Assembly: GCF_014764505.1 (NCBI RefSeq)
Contig: NZ_JACXWX010000006.1
Coordinates: 124,001-188,000 of the forward strand
Reading direction: 5' to 3'
Origin: Phormidium tenue FACHB-886
Lineage (GTDB): Bacteria; Cyanobacteriota; Cyanobacteriia; Elainellales; Elainellaceae
Length of the DNA stretch: 64,000 nucleotides
Shown: positions 49,258 through 58,260 of the stretch, piece after piece
Numbering within the stretch: position 1 is the stretch's first letter
Layout of the letters: each line of letters starts with the position of its first letter
The notes under the pieces: model-generated
What the model was told of the DNA's origin: nothing
Databases searched by the model: none
The model's input: the letters and a program-made list of their open reading frames with translations, nothing else
Program-made: the position numbers and the translations under genes

Positions 49258-49479
49258 TTAAGAGCAGCACTCCTGCAACGTAGATATTCTCTTCAACTGC
49301 TCCTGATCCCCGCTTCTACCTTTTGCCAGACCTAGGATCGCAACCTGCAGTAGAGGAGATAATTCGTCTTCTTCTATACCGTTTAAGGTGAAATCTTGCA
49401 ATCGAGCTGTAAAATCTGCTGACTCCGTTAGATCGGGGGCAGCTCAAATTAAGACTTTGATTGCAATGCTGACGCACAT
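49258..49479 (-). pseudogene. Possible small gene interrupted by a nonsense codon
   Basis: One frame reads MCVSIAIKVLI, a TGA (49446-49444), then AAPDLTESADFTARLQDF and onward to LKRISTLQECCS and a TAA at 49260-49258. The second part has protein-like composition with several acidic helices. The ATG is only 9 bases from the divergent carotenoid-protein start, leaving no room for a promoter, so this could also be chance. No family is recognised. This and the surrounding 334 bases hold nothing else I can support. Confidence 0.3.
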
Positions 49480-49488
49480 GAGGTAGCT

Positions 49489-49989
49489 ATGACTTATACA
49501 ACTTCCAACACAGAAAGCGGTTTACTGCAAGCTTTTCAAGGGCTAGATGTTGATCAGCAGCTCGCGGTGTTCTATTTCATCTATAAAGAAATGGGCAACT
49601 CTGTCACCCCTGCGGCACCGGGCGCTAGCACTGTCTCCCCTGAAATTGCTGAATCCCTATTCAACCAGGTGAAGGATATGTCCCAGGACGAGCAGCTGCA
49701 GCTGCAACGGGATCTGCTTTCCGGTAAAAACTCCCTAATCGCTCGTGAATATGGTTCATTTAGCGACACGACCAAACTGCTGTTTTGGTACCGGCTTGCC
49801 CAAGGCATGGACGATGGAACGATCATCCCCCTCCCACCCAACTACCAGCTTTCCGAGCAAGGCAATCAAGTCTTTGAACAAGTTAAAGCGATAGAGTTTG
49901 AGCAGCAAATCACGCTATTCCGTAACATTGTTGCTCCATTAGGCGTTGACCCAGCTCAAGTAGAACCTGACTCAGAGTCAAATATCTAA
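49489..49989 (+). CDS. Helical carotenoid protein (OCP N-terminal domain homologue)
   Basis: Single-domain relative of the N-terminal domain of the orange carotenoid protein, 166 residues; such HCPs bind a ketocarotenoid and quench singlet oxygen or excitation. FYFIYKEMG (28-36) aligns with OCP IWFAYLEMG, so Tyr29 replaces OCP Trp41, while Tyr32 (OCP Tyr44) and Trp100 (OCP Trp110) are kept. The AAPGA and PLPPNYQLS elements are conserved. No C-terminal domain (CTDH) gene is adjacent. The HCP clade cannot be assigned by eye. Confidence 0.92.
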   Translation: MTYTTSNTESGLLQAFQGLDVDQQLAVFYFIYKEMGNSVTPAAPGASTVSPEIAESLFNQVKDMSQDEQLQLQRDLLSGKNSLIAREYGSFSDTTKLLFWYRLAQGMDDGTIIPLPPNYQLSEQGNQVFEQVKAIEFEQQITLFRNIVAPLGVDPAQVEPDSESNI

Positions 49990-50035
49990 TCTCTGATTCA
50001 GATATGGCGTCATGCGCCTTAGTTGAAAGTTCTTC

Positions 50036-50070
50036 TGTGTAGAAGTCGTATGCTGCGCGGCTTCTACGCA
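50036..50070. terminator. Hairpin between the carotenoid protein and the GTPase
   Basis: TGTGTAGAAG (50036-50045) pairs with CTTCTACGCA (50061-50070), including one G-U pair, with further pairs inside. Located 47 bases after the carotenoid-protein stop, between convergent genes; no T-tract. Confidence 0.45.
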
Positions 50071-50139
50071 TGAAGCTGTTCTAATCTTTGCGCGTGCTTT
50101 GCCGTCGCGCTGATGGCAGTCGCTATAAAAGATAGTGGA

Positions 50140-51612
50140 CTAACACCGATCGAGTTTCGTTCTCAGTTCTGTCTTAATCCGGTTCAGAATAGAAGTCTCG
50201 TCCAGCGACGATAGAATACGATTTACAACTGCCTTGGGGCTTTCATCTCCCCAAGATGCGCCATTGACCAGATATGTTTTAGCCACTTGCGCGATTGCAT
50301 AGGTCGAAACTCCAGCAACACCCGCCTGTGCTAGCGCCACAGAAATATAAGGGGCGATCGAAATTCCACCTGTAGCCGGAGCTGCCAGCCCCAGCAGGCT
50401 TTTCAGCGACCCTAGCCCGAATGTGATGACAAGCTCACTAATCGTGATGCCGCCCATGCTGAGCGCAATTTTTTGCAAAAGTGCGGCTGCTGCTTGCTGA
50501 GTCATCGGAAAGCCATAAAGCTTGGCTAACGCTGTGATCAGAGCAATATCGACTACGGCTCCACCCATTAGATCTAGAACGGTGATGGGGTTGAGTGCAA
50601 CCGCCACTGCTTTTGTCATTACTGTGCTCCAGATGAGCTGATCAGCAGCCCGATCGCGGATGTCTAGCTTGCGTTGCACCACCTGCTCATTCACATCATC
50701 GGCATACAGCATTGTGTTTAATGCCACAAGTGCTTTGCCCTCTCGTTGCAAAACCTCCAGAATTTTTAGCTTTACGTCCTCCACGTGCGGCGTTCCTCGC
50801 GTTAGGCGGGCTGTCATTTTGCCATCCTCCCGCCGCATTGCCTTTGCTACCAGCGGCGAAGCTGCTGCCATGACAATTTCATCTGGCGACAACAGCTCTT
50901 TGACCCGCTCATCGCGGATTTTTTCGTAAATTGCTTGGCGATCGGCTGCCGGATACTGATCGATCTTGTTTAGCACCAGCAAAATCGGCTTGCTGGCTTG
51001 CCGCATCTCCGAGAGTGCCTCAAATTCAACGCGGGTCATATCACCCGCCACTACAAAGAGAATTAGATCGGCTTGCTTTGCTAGCTGCCGTGCCATTGCT
51101 TCGCGGGTTTCACCATCGACTTCATCAATTCCGGGGGTGTCGATCAGTTCTACCTGCGAATTGCCTACACCAGGCAGCGAAACTCGCCATAGATCGCCAC
51201 CACGGCTTCCTTCTAAGGCTTCCCGCTTGGCGCTCCACTGTGCCGTTTGGATAGTTTGGGTTACACCGTGAATAGCCCCTGTTTCAAAGACTTCCTGCCC
51301 TAAAAGCGCATTGAGCAACGAAGACTTGCCTCGCCCCACCATACCAAAGACAGCAATCTGCACGACTTGTCGGTCGAGCTTGTCTAGCAGCGTTTGCAGG
51401 CTTGTTAGCTCTGTTTCTAAGCCCGATCGCTCTCTCGGAGACAGGTCGAGCTTGTTGACCAGCTCTCGTAGCACCATTTGAGCCTGTTGATAGTTGAGGT
51501 CGGCTTGCAGGTCACTGAAGTCGGCAACCGTACTTTCGAGCTGGCGATCGAGGTCAGAATCGGGCATCAGGTCAGAGGTCATGGCCATCGGATCAAGTTC
51601 TCTCTTGATCAT
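50140..51612 (-). CDS. Dynamin-like/Era-type GTPase with DUF697 C-terminal region
   Basis: 490 residues. After a helical leader, the GTPase domain contains G1 GMVGRGKS (90-97), G3 DTPGIDEVDGE (about 158) and G4 NKID (about 213). The C-terminal third is hydrophobic, with helical pairs (TVMTKAVAVALNPITVLDLM; GGISIAPYISVALAQAGVAG) of the DUF697 kind that place it at a membrane. Such GTPases are common in cyanobacteria; a role in membrane remodelling or cell-envelope stress is inference. It follows the sugar kinase on the same strand after 43 bases. Confidence 0.86.
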   Translation of the reverse strand: MIKRELDPMAMTSDLMPDSDLDRQLESTVADFSDLQADLNYQQAQMVLRELVNKLDLSPRERSGLETELTSLQTLLDKLDRQVVQIAVFGMVGRGKSSLLNALLGQEVFETGAIHGVTQTIQTAQWSAKREALEGSRGGDLWRVSLPGVGNSQVELIDTPGIDEVDGETREAMARQLAKQADLILFVVAGDMTRVEFEALSEMRQASKPILLVLNKIDQYPAADRQAIYEKIRDERVKELLSPDEIVMAAASPLVAKAMRREDGKMTARLTRGTPHVEDVKLKILEVLQREGKALVALNTMLYADDVNEQVVQRKLDIRDRAADQLIWSTVMTKAVAVALNPITVLDLMGGAVVDIALITALAKLYGFPMTQQAAAALLQKIALSMGGITISELVITFGLGSLKSLLGLAAPATGGISIAPYISVALAQAGVAGVSTYAIAQVAKTYLVNGASWGDESPKAVVNRILSSLDETSILNRIKTELRTKLDRC

Positions 51613-51655
51613 GGCTCAAAGCTGCCCGAATTGCCCATTGTCGAGCTGCGACTAC

Positions 51656-52642
51656 CTATGCCCCTTGCAAGTACAAGAATGCTTCCACTTCTGGCGCTGT
51701 GGGTTGAGCATCGATCGCGCCGGGTCTGGTAGTGGTTAAAGCTCCCACAGCGCTAGCATACCTGACGATAGATCGGGCTGCTTCTGAGTCACGCAGTGCA
51801 GCGGTTCCTCGTTGACAAAGCTGATGGATGAACCCTGCGACAAAGCCATCGCCTGCACCAGTGGTATCTTCTACTTCTATTTTAAAGGCCGGGACGCTCC
51901 CTTGATTTTCCCCAAAGCAATAGGTGCAGCCGTGTTCGCCTGCAGTCACCAGCACACCGCTAAGGTGAGTATTTTGCTGAGCAATTGCTCCGGCATCTGT
52001 AGCATCGTATAGCCATTCGGCTTCTTCGATTGACAGCTTCAAAAAATTGATTCGCTGGACTAAATCCAGGATGGTTGATTTTGCGGTATCTGGCGTTGTC
52101 CAAAACATCGATCGCCAGTTGACATCCATCACCACCTGTAGAGAGTGTTGATTTGCCAGCGCTAATGAATGGGTAATTGCCTTTCCGGTCTCTTCATAAG
52201 CAGCCTCTAGCGTTCCCATCGTTAAGAACTTAGCTGTGCTAAACAAATGTTCAGGAATCAGCTCGGCTTGCAGATAAGCATCGGCAAACTGAGTGGTATC
52301 GCCGCCTGCAAACCCAGCGAATTGTCGATCGCCTGCTGCATCTCGCAGCACTTCCACCAACCGAGTGGGATGACTGGCATGGCGTTGGATGCCTTTGGTG
52401 TTGATGCCAAGCGACTGCAGCAGTTCTACGAGTACCTGCCCTGCTTCGTCTTCACCCACACAGCCAATGAAGCCAGCCGGAGTGCCCAGTTTGACTAGCG
52501 CACAGGCGACATTAGCAGGTGCACCACCAGGGTAGCGTGTCCAAGAGGTAACTTCACTGACAGAAGCAGCGGGATGATCGGCTAAGTAATCCCAGAGGAT
52601 TTCGCCTAGACATAGCACTTGCGGCGGCGTTTCTTGTTTCAC
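51656..52642 (-). CDS. PfkB-family carbohydrate kinase (fructokinase-like)
   Basis: Phosphorylates a sugar, probably fructose. The frame is open further upstream and overlaps the DUF4168 gene, but the GTG at 52642 has an AAGGA box seven or so bases upstream and matches the family's N-terminus (QVLCLGEILWDYLAD), giving 328 residues. Signatures: PGGAPANVACAL (substrate side), and DTTGAGDGFVAGF near the C-terminus with the catalytic Asp. The group is close to cyanobacterial fructokinases. Confidence 0.92.
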   Translation of the reverse strand: MKQETPPQVLCLGEILWDYLADHPAASVSEVTSWTRYPGGAPANVACALVKLGTPAGFIGCVGEDEAGQVLVELLQSLGINTKGIQRHASHPTRLVEVLRDAAGDRQFAGFAGGDTTQFADAYLQAELIPEHLFSTAKFLTMGTLEAAYEETGKAITHSLALANQHSLQVVMDVNWRSMFWTTPDTAKSTILDLVQRINFLKLSIEEAEWLYDATDAGAIAQQNTHLSGVLVTAGEHGCTYCFGENQGSVPAFKIEVEDTTGAGDGFVAGFIHQLCQRGTAALRDSEAARSIVRYASAVGALTTTRPGAIDAQPTAPEVEAFLYLQGA

Positions 52643-52727
52643 GGGTTGTCCTTCGAGCGGGGATGCTTGTTCCTTTTCATAGTTTGCTGGGCATGAGGAA
52701 CTGCCTGCACCTACAGGTGGGCTGAAT

Positions 52728-53135
52728 TTACTCGATCGCTTCCTGCAGTTGCAGAGCAATGCGATCGCTAAATTCTGGGTCAAGGTTCGCCAAACTGAGG
52801 AGCTGTAAGTACTCCTGGAGAGTTAAGCCGCTAGTCTCGATTAGAGCGATCGCCTGTGCTTCGATGTCTTGCTGGATGCGCTGAGAGTCCGAATCGGTTT
52901 CGGCGGCCTGCAGTTCGCCTTCGCGCTGTTCTAGTAGGGTAGTTACCTGCAGGTAGGAGTGGACAAATTGGTTAATTTTTTCAGGCGAGATAGCATCCGT
53001 GTTTAGTCCGACTGAGACAGTTGGTTCGGCTTCGGGGATGGGTGCTGCATCTGCCCAACTCGGCAGACTGCTTAAAGTGAGTAGCAGCAGCACAAGCAGC
53101 AGTGATCGACCAATGCGGGAAAGAATGGCAGACAT
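52728..53135 (-). CDS. Secreted DUF4168 domain protein
   Basis: 135 residues with a signal peptide (positive start, then LLLVLLLLTLSS, predicted cleavage after SWA). A helical domain of the DUF4168 family follows, with INQFVHSYLQV and LTLQEYLQLLSLANLDPE. Function unknown; periplasmic location inferred. It precedes the sugar kinase on the same strand. Confidence 0.85.
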   Translation of the reverse strand: MSAILSRIGRSLLLVLLLLTLSSLPSWADAAPIPEAEPTVSVGLNTDAISPEKINQFVHSYLQVTTLLEQREGELQAAETDSDSQRIQQDIEAQAIALIETSGLTLQEYLQLLSLANLDPEFSDRIALQLQEAIE

Positions 53136-53175
53136 GAAACGAGCGGATACAAATTAGTCACAAGTTTACTGCGTT

Positions 53176-54012
53176 TTACAAAGATCGGACGCTGGCAATG
53201 ACGCCTTGGCATACGGCTGCCAGAAAATCTAAATCCAGCGTTTCTAGGCGATCGCTAGGCGCATGATAGTGAGGGTTTCGCAAGTTTGCTGTGTCTGTAA
53301 CTAGGACAGCCCGGTATCCAGCATCCCAGAAAGGAACATGATCACTGCGGCGCGTATCTGGCACAATCAGGCCACGCCTGCCGGCAGGTAACCACTCGCA
53401 GGGCACTTCGCGGCGGAACGTGCGGCTCAGCCGAATCAAATCGGGAATGGTCTTGATTGTGCCGATCAGGGCAATGAAATCGCCCCGATCGGGATAAAAC
53501 CGCTCTAAACCGGCTGGATAAGTTTGGGACTGAGGAGCGTGATTGCAGTATCCCAGCATTTCCAAAGACAGCATCAGCCGTAGCGCTTGCTGTTGTCGCT
53601 GCAGTTCTGCAACATAGCGCTGGCTGCCCACATACCCCAACTCCTCCAGGTCAAATGCTACCAGACGCACGGGATGGCGAGCAGGCTGACGGGCGATCGC
53701 ACGCGCCAGCTCCAGCATTACTGCCAGCCCCGTTGCATTATCATCTGCTCCGGGAGAGCCGATCACGGTATCATAGTGTGCCCCCACCAAAATCGGCGGA
53801 CGCCGGGTAGGCGATCGGGCAGGCAGGTCTAGCACCCAGTTGAAATGGGTCTTGCCCTGAAATTCAAAGGCGTGGGCGTTCACTTCTCCCCAGTGCTGCC
53901 ACTCCTGCTGGATGTATTGCTGCACATAGAAGTGTCCTTCGGTGGCAAGGAAGGGGTCGCGTTCGCGGCTGAGCTGCTGGAGGTGCGTTAGAAGATTGGC
54001 TTGTAGGGACAT
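53176..54012 (-). CDS. M28 family zinc peptidase
   Basis: Aminopeptidase of the bacterial leucyl/glutaminyl-cyclase-like group. From ATG 54012 (MSLQANLLTHLQQLSRER) it has 278 residues; a TTG-initiated 301-residue form is less likely. Two-zinc site residues appear in GAHYDTV (His, Asp), ADDNATG (Asp), DLEELGYVGS (Glu-Glu), SLEMLGY and the C-terminal HYHAPSD. No signal peptide, so it may be cytosolic. It is divergent from glyQ. Confidence 0.9.
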   Translation of the reverse strand: MSLQANLLTHLQQLSRERDPFLATEGHFYVQQYIQQEWQHWGEVNAHAFEFQGKTHFNWVLDLPARSPTRRPPILVGAHYDTVIGSPGADDNATGLAVMLELARAIARQPARHPVRLVAFDLEELGYVGSQRYVAELQRQQQALRLMLSLEMLGYCNHAPQSQTYPAGLERFYPDRGDFIALIGTIKTIPDLIRLSRTFRREVPCEWLPAGRRGLIVPDTRRSDHVPFWDAGYRAVLVTDTANLRNPHYHAPSDRLETLDLDFLAAVCQGVIASVRSL

Positions 54013-54105
54013 AAATACAGAGACAGCCATCAGCCTCAGGAAAGGCTGGATTGGGCGATAAAATGAATTGATTGTACTCAATTGCGTTTGTTAGGAGCTG
54101 GGTTT

Positions 54106-54993
54106 GTGAACTTTCAGTCAGTTATTGCGGCACTGCATCAGTTTTGGAGCGATCGCGGCTGTTTGATCGTCCAGCCCTACGATACTGAAAAAGGAGCTGG
54201 AACCAAGAGTCCGCACACGTTTCTGCGGGCGATCGGCCCGGAGCCTTGGTCGGTTGCCTATGCCGAGCCATGCCGTCGTCCTGCTGACGGGCGCTATGGC
54301 GAAAACCCTAACCGGGTGCAGCACTATTTCCAGTACCAGGTGCTAATCAAGCCCTCACCAGATAATATTCAGGAGGTCTATCTCGACTCGCTGCGGGCGT
54401 TGGGCATTAAACCCGAAGACCACGATATTCGCTTCGTGGAAGATAACTGGGAAGATGCGGCAGTCGGCGCGTGGGGTGTGGGCTGGGAGGTATGGCTAGA
54501 CGGTATGGAGGTGACGCAGTTTACCTATTTTCAGCAGTGTGGCGGTATTGACTGCCGTCCGGTATCTGTTGAAATCACTTACGGGCTGGAACGCCTAACG
54601 ATGTATCTGCAAGGTGTAGACTCGATTTTTGAAATTCGCTGGAACGACGAACTCACCTATGGCGATGTTTATCTGCAAAGCGAGATCGAAAACTCCACCT
54701 ACAACTTTGAAGCTTCTGATCCAGAGCTGCTATTTACCCTATTTAGCCTGTACGAGAAGGAAGCCGGGCGGTTAATGGAGCGATCGCTCGTATTGCCTGC
54801 CTTCGATCATGTCCTCAAATGCTCCCACACGTTCAACCTGCTGGATGCTAGGGGGGTGATCTCTGTGACAGAACGGACGCGCTACATCCTCCGGATGCGC
54901 AATTTAGCGAGGCAGGTTGCTCAGCTTTACCTGAAGCAGCGAGAGGAGCTGGGCTTTCCGCTGCTGAAAAACGAGACAGCAAAAGCTGCTTGA
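54106..54993 (+). CDS. glyQ: Glycyl-tRNA synthetase alpha subunit
   Basis: Catalytic class II subunit of the tetrameric bacterial GlyRS; the beta subunit (glyS) is encoded elsewhere, as usual in cyanobacteria. The GTG at 54106 ([14 protein letters not shown]) has a TTAGGAG box eight bases upstream and gives the normal 295 residues. Class II motifs are clear: [19 protein letters not shown] and the tail with [11 protein letters not shown] hairpin terminator follows. Confidence 0.97.
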   Translation: MNFQSVIAALHQFWSDRGCLIVQPYDTEKGAGTKSPHTFLRAIGPEPWSVAYAEPCRRPADGRYGENPNRVQHYFQYQVLIKPSPDNIQEVYLDSLRALGIKPEDHDIRFVEDNWEDAAVGAWGVGWEVWLDGMEVTQFTYFQQCGGIDCRPVSVEITYGLERLTMYLQGVDSIFEIRWNDELTYGDVYLQSEIENSTYNFEASDPELLFTLFSLYEKEAGRLMERSLVLPAFDHVLKCSHTFNLLDARGVISVTERTRYILRMRNLARQVAQLYLKQREELGFPLLKNETAKAA

Positions 54994-54997
54994 AGCC

Positions 54998-55029
54998 TCA
55001 GGGCTGATGAAGCTCTGCATCAGCCCTGA
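54998..55029. terminator. Terminator hairpin between convergent glyQ and methyltransferase
   Basis: TCAGGGCTGATG (54998-55009) and CATCAGCCCTGA (55018-55029) form a perfect 12-bp stem with an 8-base loop. It sits between two convergent stop codons; no T-tract. Confidence 0.7.
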
Positions 55030-55033
55030 CTCC

Positions 55034-56101
55034 TCACCCGAAAGCCGATTGGTTTGGTGGGGCTACATCCCGCCGTTGAAGCACAAATCGCATCAGCAAT
55101 AAGTCTCGATCGTCAAACAACCGCCAAGCCTCAGCTAAGTAGCACAAATACAGGTTGTAAGTGGAGATTCCGACTAGCTCAACTGCCGCTTCCTGGTTTG
55201 TTGCCAATCGATTGAACCAGGCTACCAGCGTTGGTCTGTAATCGTGAACGGAGTGGTGAACGATCTGCAGCCCTGCCTGTTCAAACGCTTTCAGGTGTCG
55301 CTTCAATGAGGAAAGCTCTGCGCTTGGGAAAATTTCCGTTCCGGCAAACAGCAGCCTTGCCGGAGGAAACTCACTTAGCTGGCAAAAGAAATGATGAACG
55401 ATGCGACCTGTCGGACTCAGTGCCCTGGCTAAGGTTTGCGAGAGCGGCAGCAGCTTCGATTTAGGTACATGCTCGATCGCCCCCACAGAGTAAATTTTAT
55501 CCAGCGACTCTCGTCCATACTCGGCGGTGATGAAGTCTTTCAACTCAACCTTAAATCCATACTGTTCATCAATCCATCGCTTTTGCTCCGCAGAGAGCGT
55601 ATAGCCACAAAGATTTTCTCGATCGCCTGTCTTCTCATAGATCCTTTTTAGCATTCCACCCCAACCGCAGCCCAAATCTAAAATCCTTTCTCCTGGCTGA
55701 GGATTGATTAGATTCAGAAGATAATTTGCTTTATGTTCTTGAGCGTCTTCTAGCGTATCTGCGGCGTTTAAAAAATCAGCGCAGCTATAGAATAAATCTT
55801 TATCCAGAAATAGCTGATAAAAATTATTGGAAAGATCATAGTGCTTTGCAATTCCAGATACTCGATCGATTGCAAACGCATAAAAATCACAGAGTATTTG
55901 CCTGGTCAGTCCGGGTGGATAATGCGTCAGGCTCCATTCAAAAGCAGGATTGCTGAGCTGAGTAAATTGCTGCCAAACGTTCTGCGCATCCAGAAGCTGG
56001 CTGCTTCTTGACCAATATAAAAATCTGGCGTAGCTAGGACCGCAAATTAAAGCAACGGGCAGTAGCGAAGCAAACCGTTTGAAGTGCAGTGGAACTATCA
56101 T
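55034..56101 (-). CDS. Cyclopropane-fatty-acyl-phospholipid synthase-like methyltransferase
   Basis: SAM-dependent methyltransferase of the CFA-synthase family, 355 residues. The SAM motif is ILDLGCGWGG (140-149), preceded by the family's HYDLSNNFYQLFLD (87-100) and followed by SVGAIEHVPKSK. The N-terminus has a hydrophobic stretch (about 10-25). It probably acts on unsaturated acyl chains or another lipid; the actual substrate is not certain. It is divergent from the nuclease-helicase gene, and an A/T-rich region lies between the two starts. Confidence 0.88.
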   Translation of the reverse strand: MIVPLHFKRFASLLPVALICGPSYARFLYWSRSSQLLDAQNVWQQFTQLSNPAFEWSLTHYPPGLTRQILCDFYAFAIDRVSGIAKHYDLSNNFYQLFLDKDLFYSCADFLNAADTLEDAQEHKANYLLNLINPQPGERILDLGCGWGGMLKRIYEKTGDRENLCGYTLSAEQKRWIDEQYGFKVELKDFITAEYGRESLDKIYSVGAIEHVPKSKLLPLSQTLARALSPTGRIVHHFFCQLSEFPPARLLFAGTEIFPSAELSSLKRHLKAFEQAGLQIVHHSVHDYRPTLVAWFNRLATNQEAAVELVGISTYNLYLCYLAEAWRLFDDRDLLLMRFVLQRRDVAPPNQSAFG

Positions 56102-56263
56102 AGGTATAATGCAGCGCTTTGCGCCTTAGCAAAATACAAATTATTTTTGGACAGCTTCTAATCAAAACCAATATCTAATTCAAGTATCCGATCAAAGCTT
56201 TTTCATTGAGCTTCTGTTATTAAATCTTCGATCTTGTGCTAACTTCACCTTGCTCAATTTAGA

Positions 56264-58159
56264 ATGACCGATCGCCTAACCCAACTTTCTTTACTGCACA
56301 GTGAACCAATACTTAACTACGGCTGGATGGGCACCATTGCTCAGTTCCTTGCAGTTTCCCTGGCAGGCTGGCAAGAGGAGCTCGGCAAGAATTATCAGCA
56401 GCTTTACCGCCAGCAGGCAACTGCGACCCAGCAGCAAGCTTGGCAAGATTGCGGCGAAATATTGCAAAACCAATTGAGGCAATTGATAGTCGATCAATCT
56501 GAAAGTCGAAGCTGGACGCTAATTTTTGAATATGAACTGCCGCGTGAAGGGGGTCGTCGTCCGGATTTGGTGTTGCTGGGAGCCGGACGAATTCTAGTCT
56601 TCGAGTTTAAGCAAAAAGCAACGCCTTCAGCAGCAGATTTAGATCAAGTTGCTGCCTATGCGCGAGATCTATCTGAATATCATGGTGGCTCAAGCCAGAA
56701 TCCAGTTCAAGCAATCCTGGTTCCCACTCGCCGAACGAAGCCCGGTGAGCAGCATGAATCCATTAAAATCCTCGGTTCGTCTGAAATAAAAGATTATCTT
56801 TGTGCCTTAGAAGGAACTTTGCCTGAAGTTGATCCAATTGCCTGGGTAAATGCAGACTATGAGCCGTTGCCCACGGTTGTCCAAGCCGCTCGCCGCATCT
56901 TTCAACAAGAGCCATTGCCAAGTCTCAAAAGTGCTCGCAGTGCTGGTATCCCAGAGCTGATTGCGTATCTCGATCGCCTTGTTATTCAAGCACAGCAGCA
57001 AAAACAGCGGCATTTAGTCTTGATAACAGGAGTGCCGGGGGCAGGCAAAACGTTAGTCGGGCTGCAGTTTGTTTACCAGAACCCGCTTCAGCAAGCAGAC
57101 AAACCGAGCAACAAGCAAGCCGTCTTTCTCTCAGGCAACGCGCCGCTGGTGGCGGTGCTGCAGTACGCCCTCAAAAGCCGCGTGTTTGTGCAGGCAATTC
57201 GCAACTTCTACATCGATCACCAAGTCCGTCGTCAAAAAGCACCCAAAGAACACATCATTGTATTCGATGAAGCCCAACGGGCGTGGGATCTGCGGCGGAT
57301 GAGCGAGGAATATGGGATTGACAGCGCTGCGCCTGGGATTATTTTGCAAATTGCCGAACGAGTGCCAGATTGGTGCGTTTTGCTGGGATTGATTGGTGAA
57401 GGACAAGAGATTCATGTAGGCGAAGAAGAAGGCATTGGGCAGTGGAATTCGGGACTGCAGTCCGTGGCAAGTTCTTGGCAGGTGCATTGCCCTCCAGAGC
57501 AAGCCAGCACTTTCACGGCGATCGCCCCTCCTCATCTCCACACGCATCCCCAGTTCAACTTGACCACTTCTCTCCGCACCCACCTTGCTAAAGACTTACA
57601 AACCTGGGTGTCACACCTGCTCTCTGGTGCCCTCGAAGCAGCAGCTGCGCTCTTCCCGGTTTTAACTGCTGCTGGCTATGATGCTTATCTCACTAGAGAC
57701 TTAGAGACTGCCAAAGCCTACTGCCGCGATCGCTACCAGTCAGAACCCGATAAACGATACGGGCTGATTGCTTCCTCCCGGGCTCGCAACCTCAGCGACC
57801 ACGGTATCCAGAACGATTACATGGCAACCCAACGCGTCAAAATGGGCGCTTGGTATATCGATCCACCCGATTCGCTGCTGTCTTGCTGTGCCCTCAGCAG
57901 CACTGTTACCGAGTTTGGCTGTCAGGGGTTGGAGCTAGATTTTCCAATCGTCGGCTGGGGGGATGATCTGGTGTGGCAGGATGCCTGGGTGGTGACGCGC
58001 TCGCAGCGAAATGTCCGCGATCCACTGCGCCTACGGCTCAACAGCTATCGAGTCTTGCTAACTCGCGGCCGCGACGGCTTCATGATCTTCGTGCCGCCTA
58101 CCTCAAAAATGAATAGCACATTTGCTGCACTGAGATTGGCAGGGCTACAAGTGCTGTAA
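56264..58159 (+). CDS. PD-(D/E)xK nuclease - DUF2075 helicase fusion
   Basis: 631 residues. The N-terminal third contains nuclease-like Asp101 (RRPDLVLLG), Glu114-x-Lys116 (FEFKQ) and Gln128-x3-Tyr132, the arrangement of RecB/Cas4-type nucleases. The C-terminal two thirds form a DUF2075 superfamily 1-like ATPase: Walker A GVPGAGKT (256-263), Walker B FDEAQRAW (334-341), TEFGCQGLELD and LLTRGRDG near the end. A DNA- or RNA-processing role is likely, possibly defence. It stands alone, without a methylase or toxin neighbour. Confidence 0.88.
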   Translation: MTDRLTQLSLLHSEPILNYGWMGTIAQFLAVSLAGWQEELGKNYQQLYRQQATATQQQAWQDCGEILQNQLRQLIVDQSESRSWTLIFEYELPREGGRRPDLVLLGAGRILVFEFKQKATPSAADLDQVAAYARDLSEYHGGSSQNPVQAILVPTRRTKPGEQHESIKILGSSEIKDYLCALEGTLPEVDPIAWVNADYEPLPTVVQAARRIFQQEPLPSLKSARSAGIPELIAYLDRLVIQAQQQKQRHLVLITGVPGAGKTLVGLQFVYQNPLQQADKPSNKQAVFLSGNAPLVAVLQYALKSRVFVQAIRNFYIDHQVRRQKAPKEHIIVFDEAQRAWDLRRMSEEYGIDSAAPGIILQIAERVPDWCVLLGLIGEGQEIHVGEEEGIGQWNSGLQSVASSWQVHCPPEQASTFTAIAPPHLHTHPQFNLTTSLRTHLAKDLQTWVSHLLSGALEAAAALFPVLTAAGYDAYLTRDLETAKAYCRDRYQSEPDKRYGLIASSRARNLSDHGIQNDYMATQRVKMGAWYIDPPDSLLSCCALSSTVTEFGCQGLELDFPIVGWGDDLVWQDAWVVTRSQRNVRDPLRLRLNSYRVLLTRGRDGFMIFVPPTSKMNSTFAALRLAGLQVL

Positions 58160-58260
58160 TCTAGCAGCCAGACTCAGTCGATCGAAAATTAACTTTTGGA
58201 GAGCTGCAAAAGCTTTTTGAATAACTGGGTTTGGCAATCGTGTCATGGAATCATAGCAAA

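Noticed and set aside
52643-52783. N-terminal extension of the sugar kinase overlapping the DUF4168 gene
   Set aside because: The extension (MTQNLAIALLCNCRKRSS) does not resemble PfkB N-termini, and a GTG with AAGGA box fits the family start.
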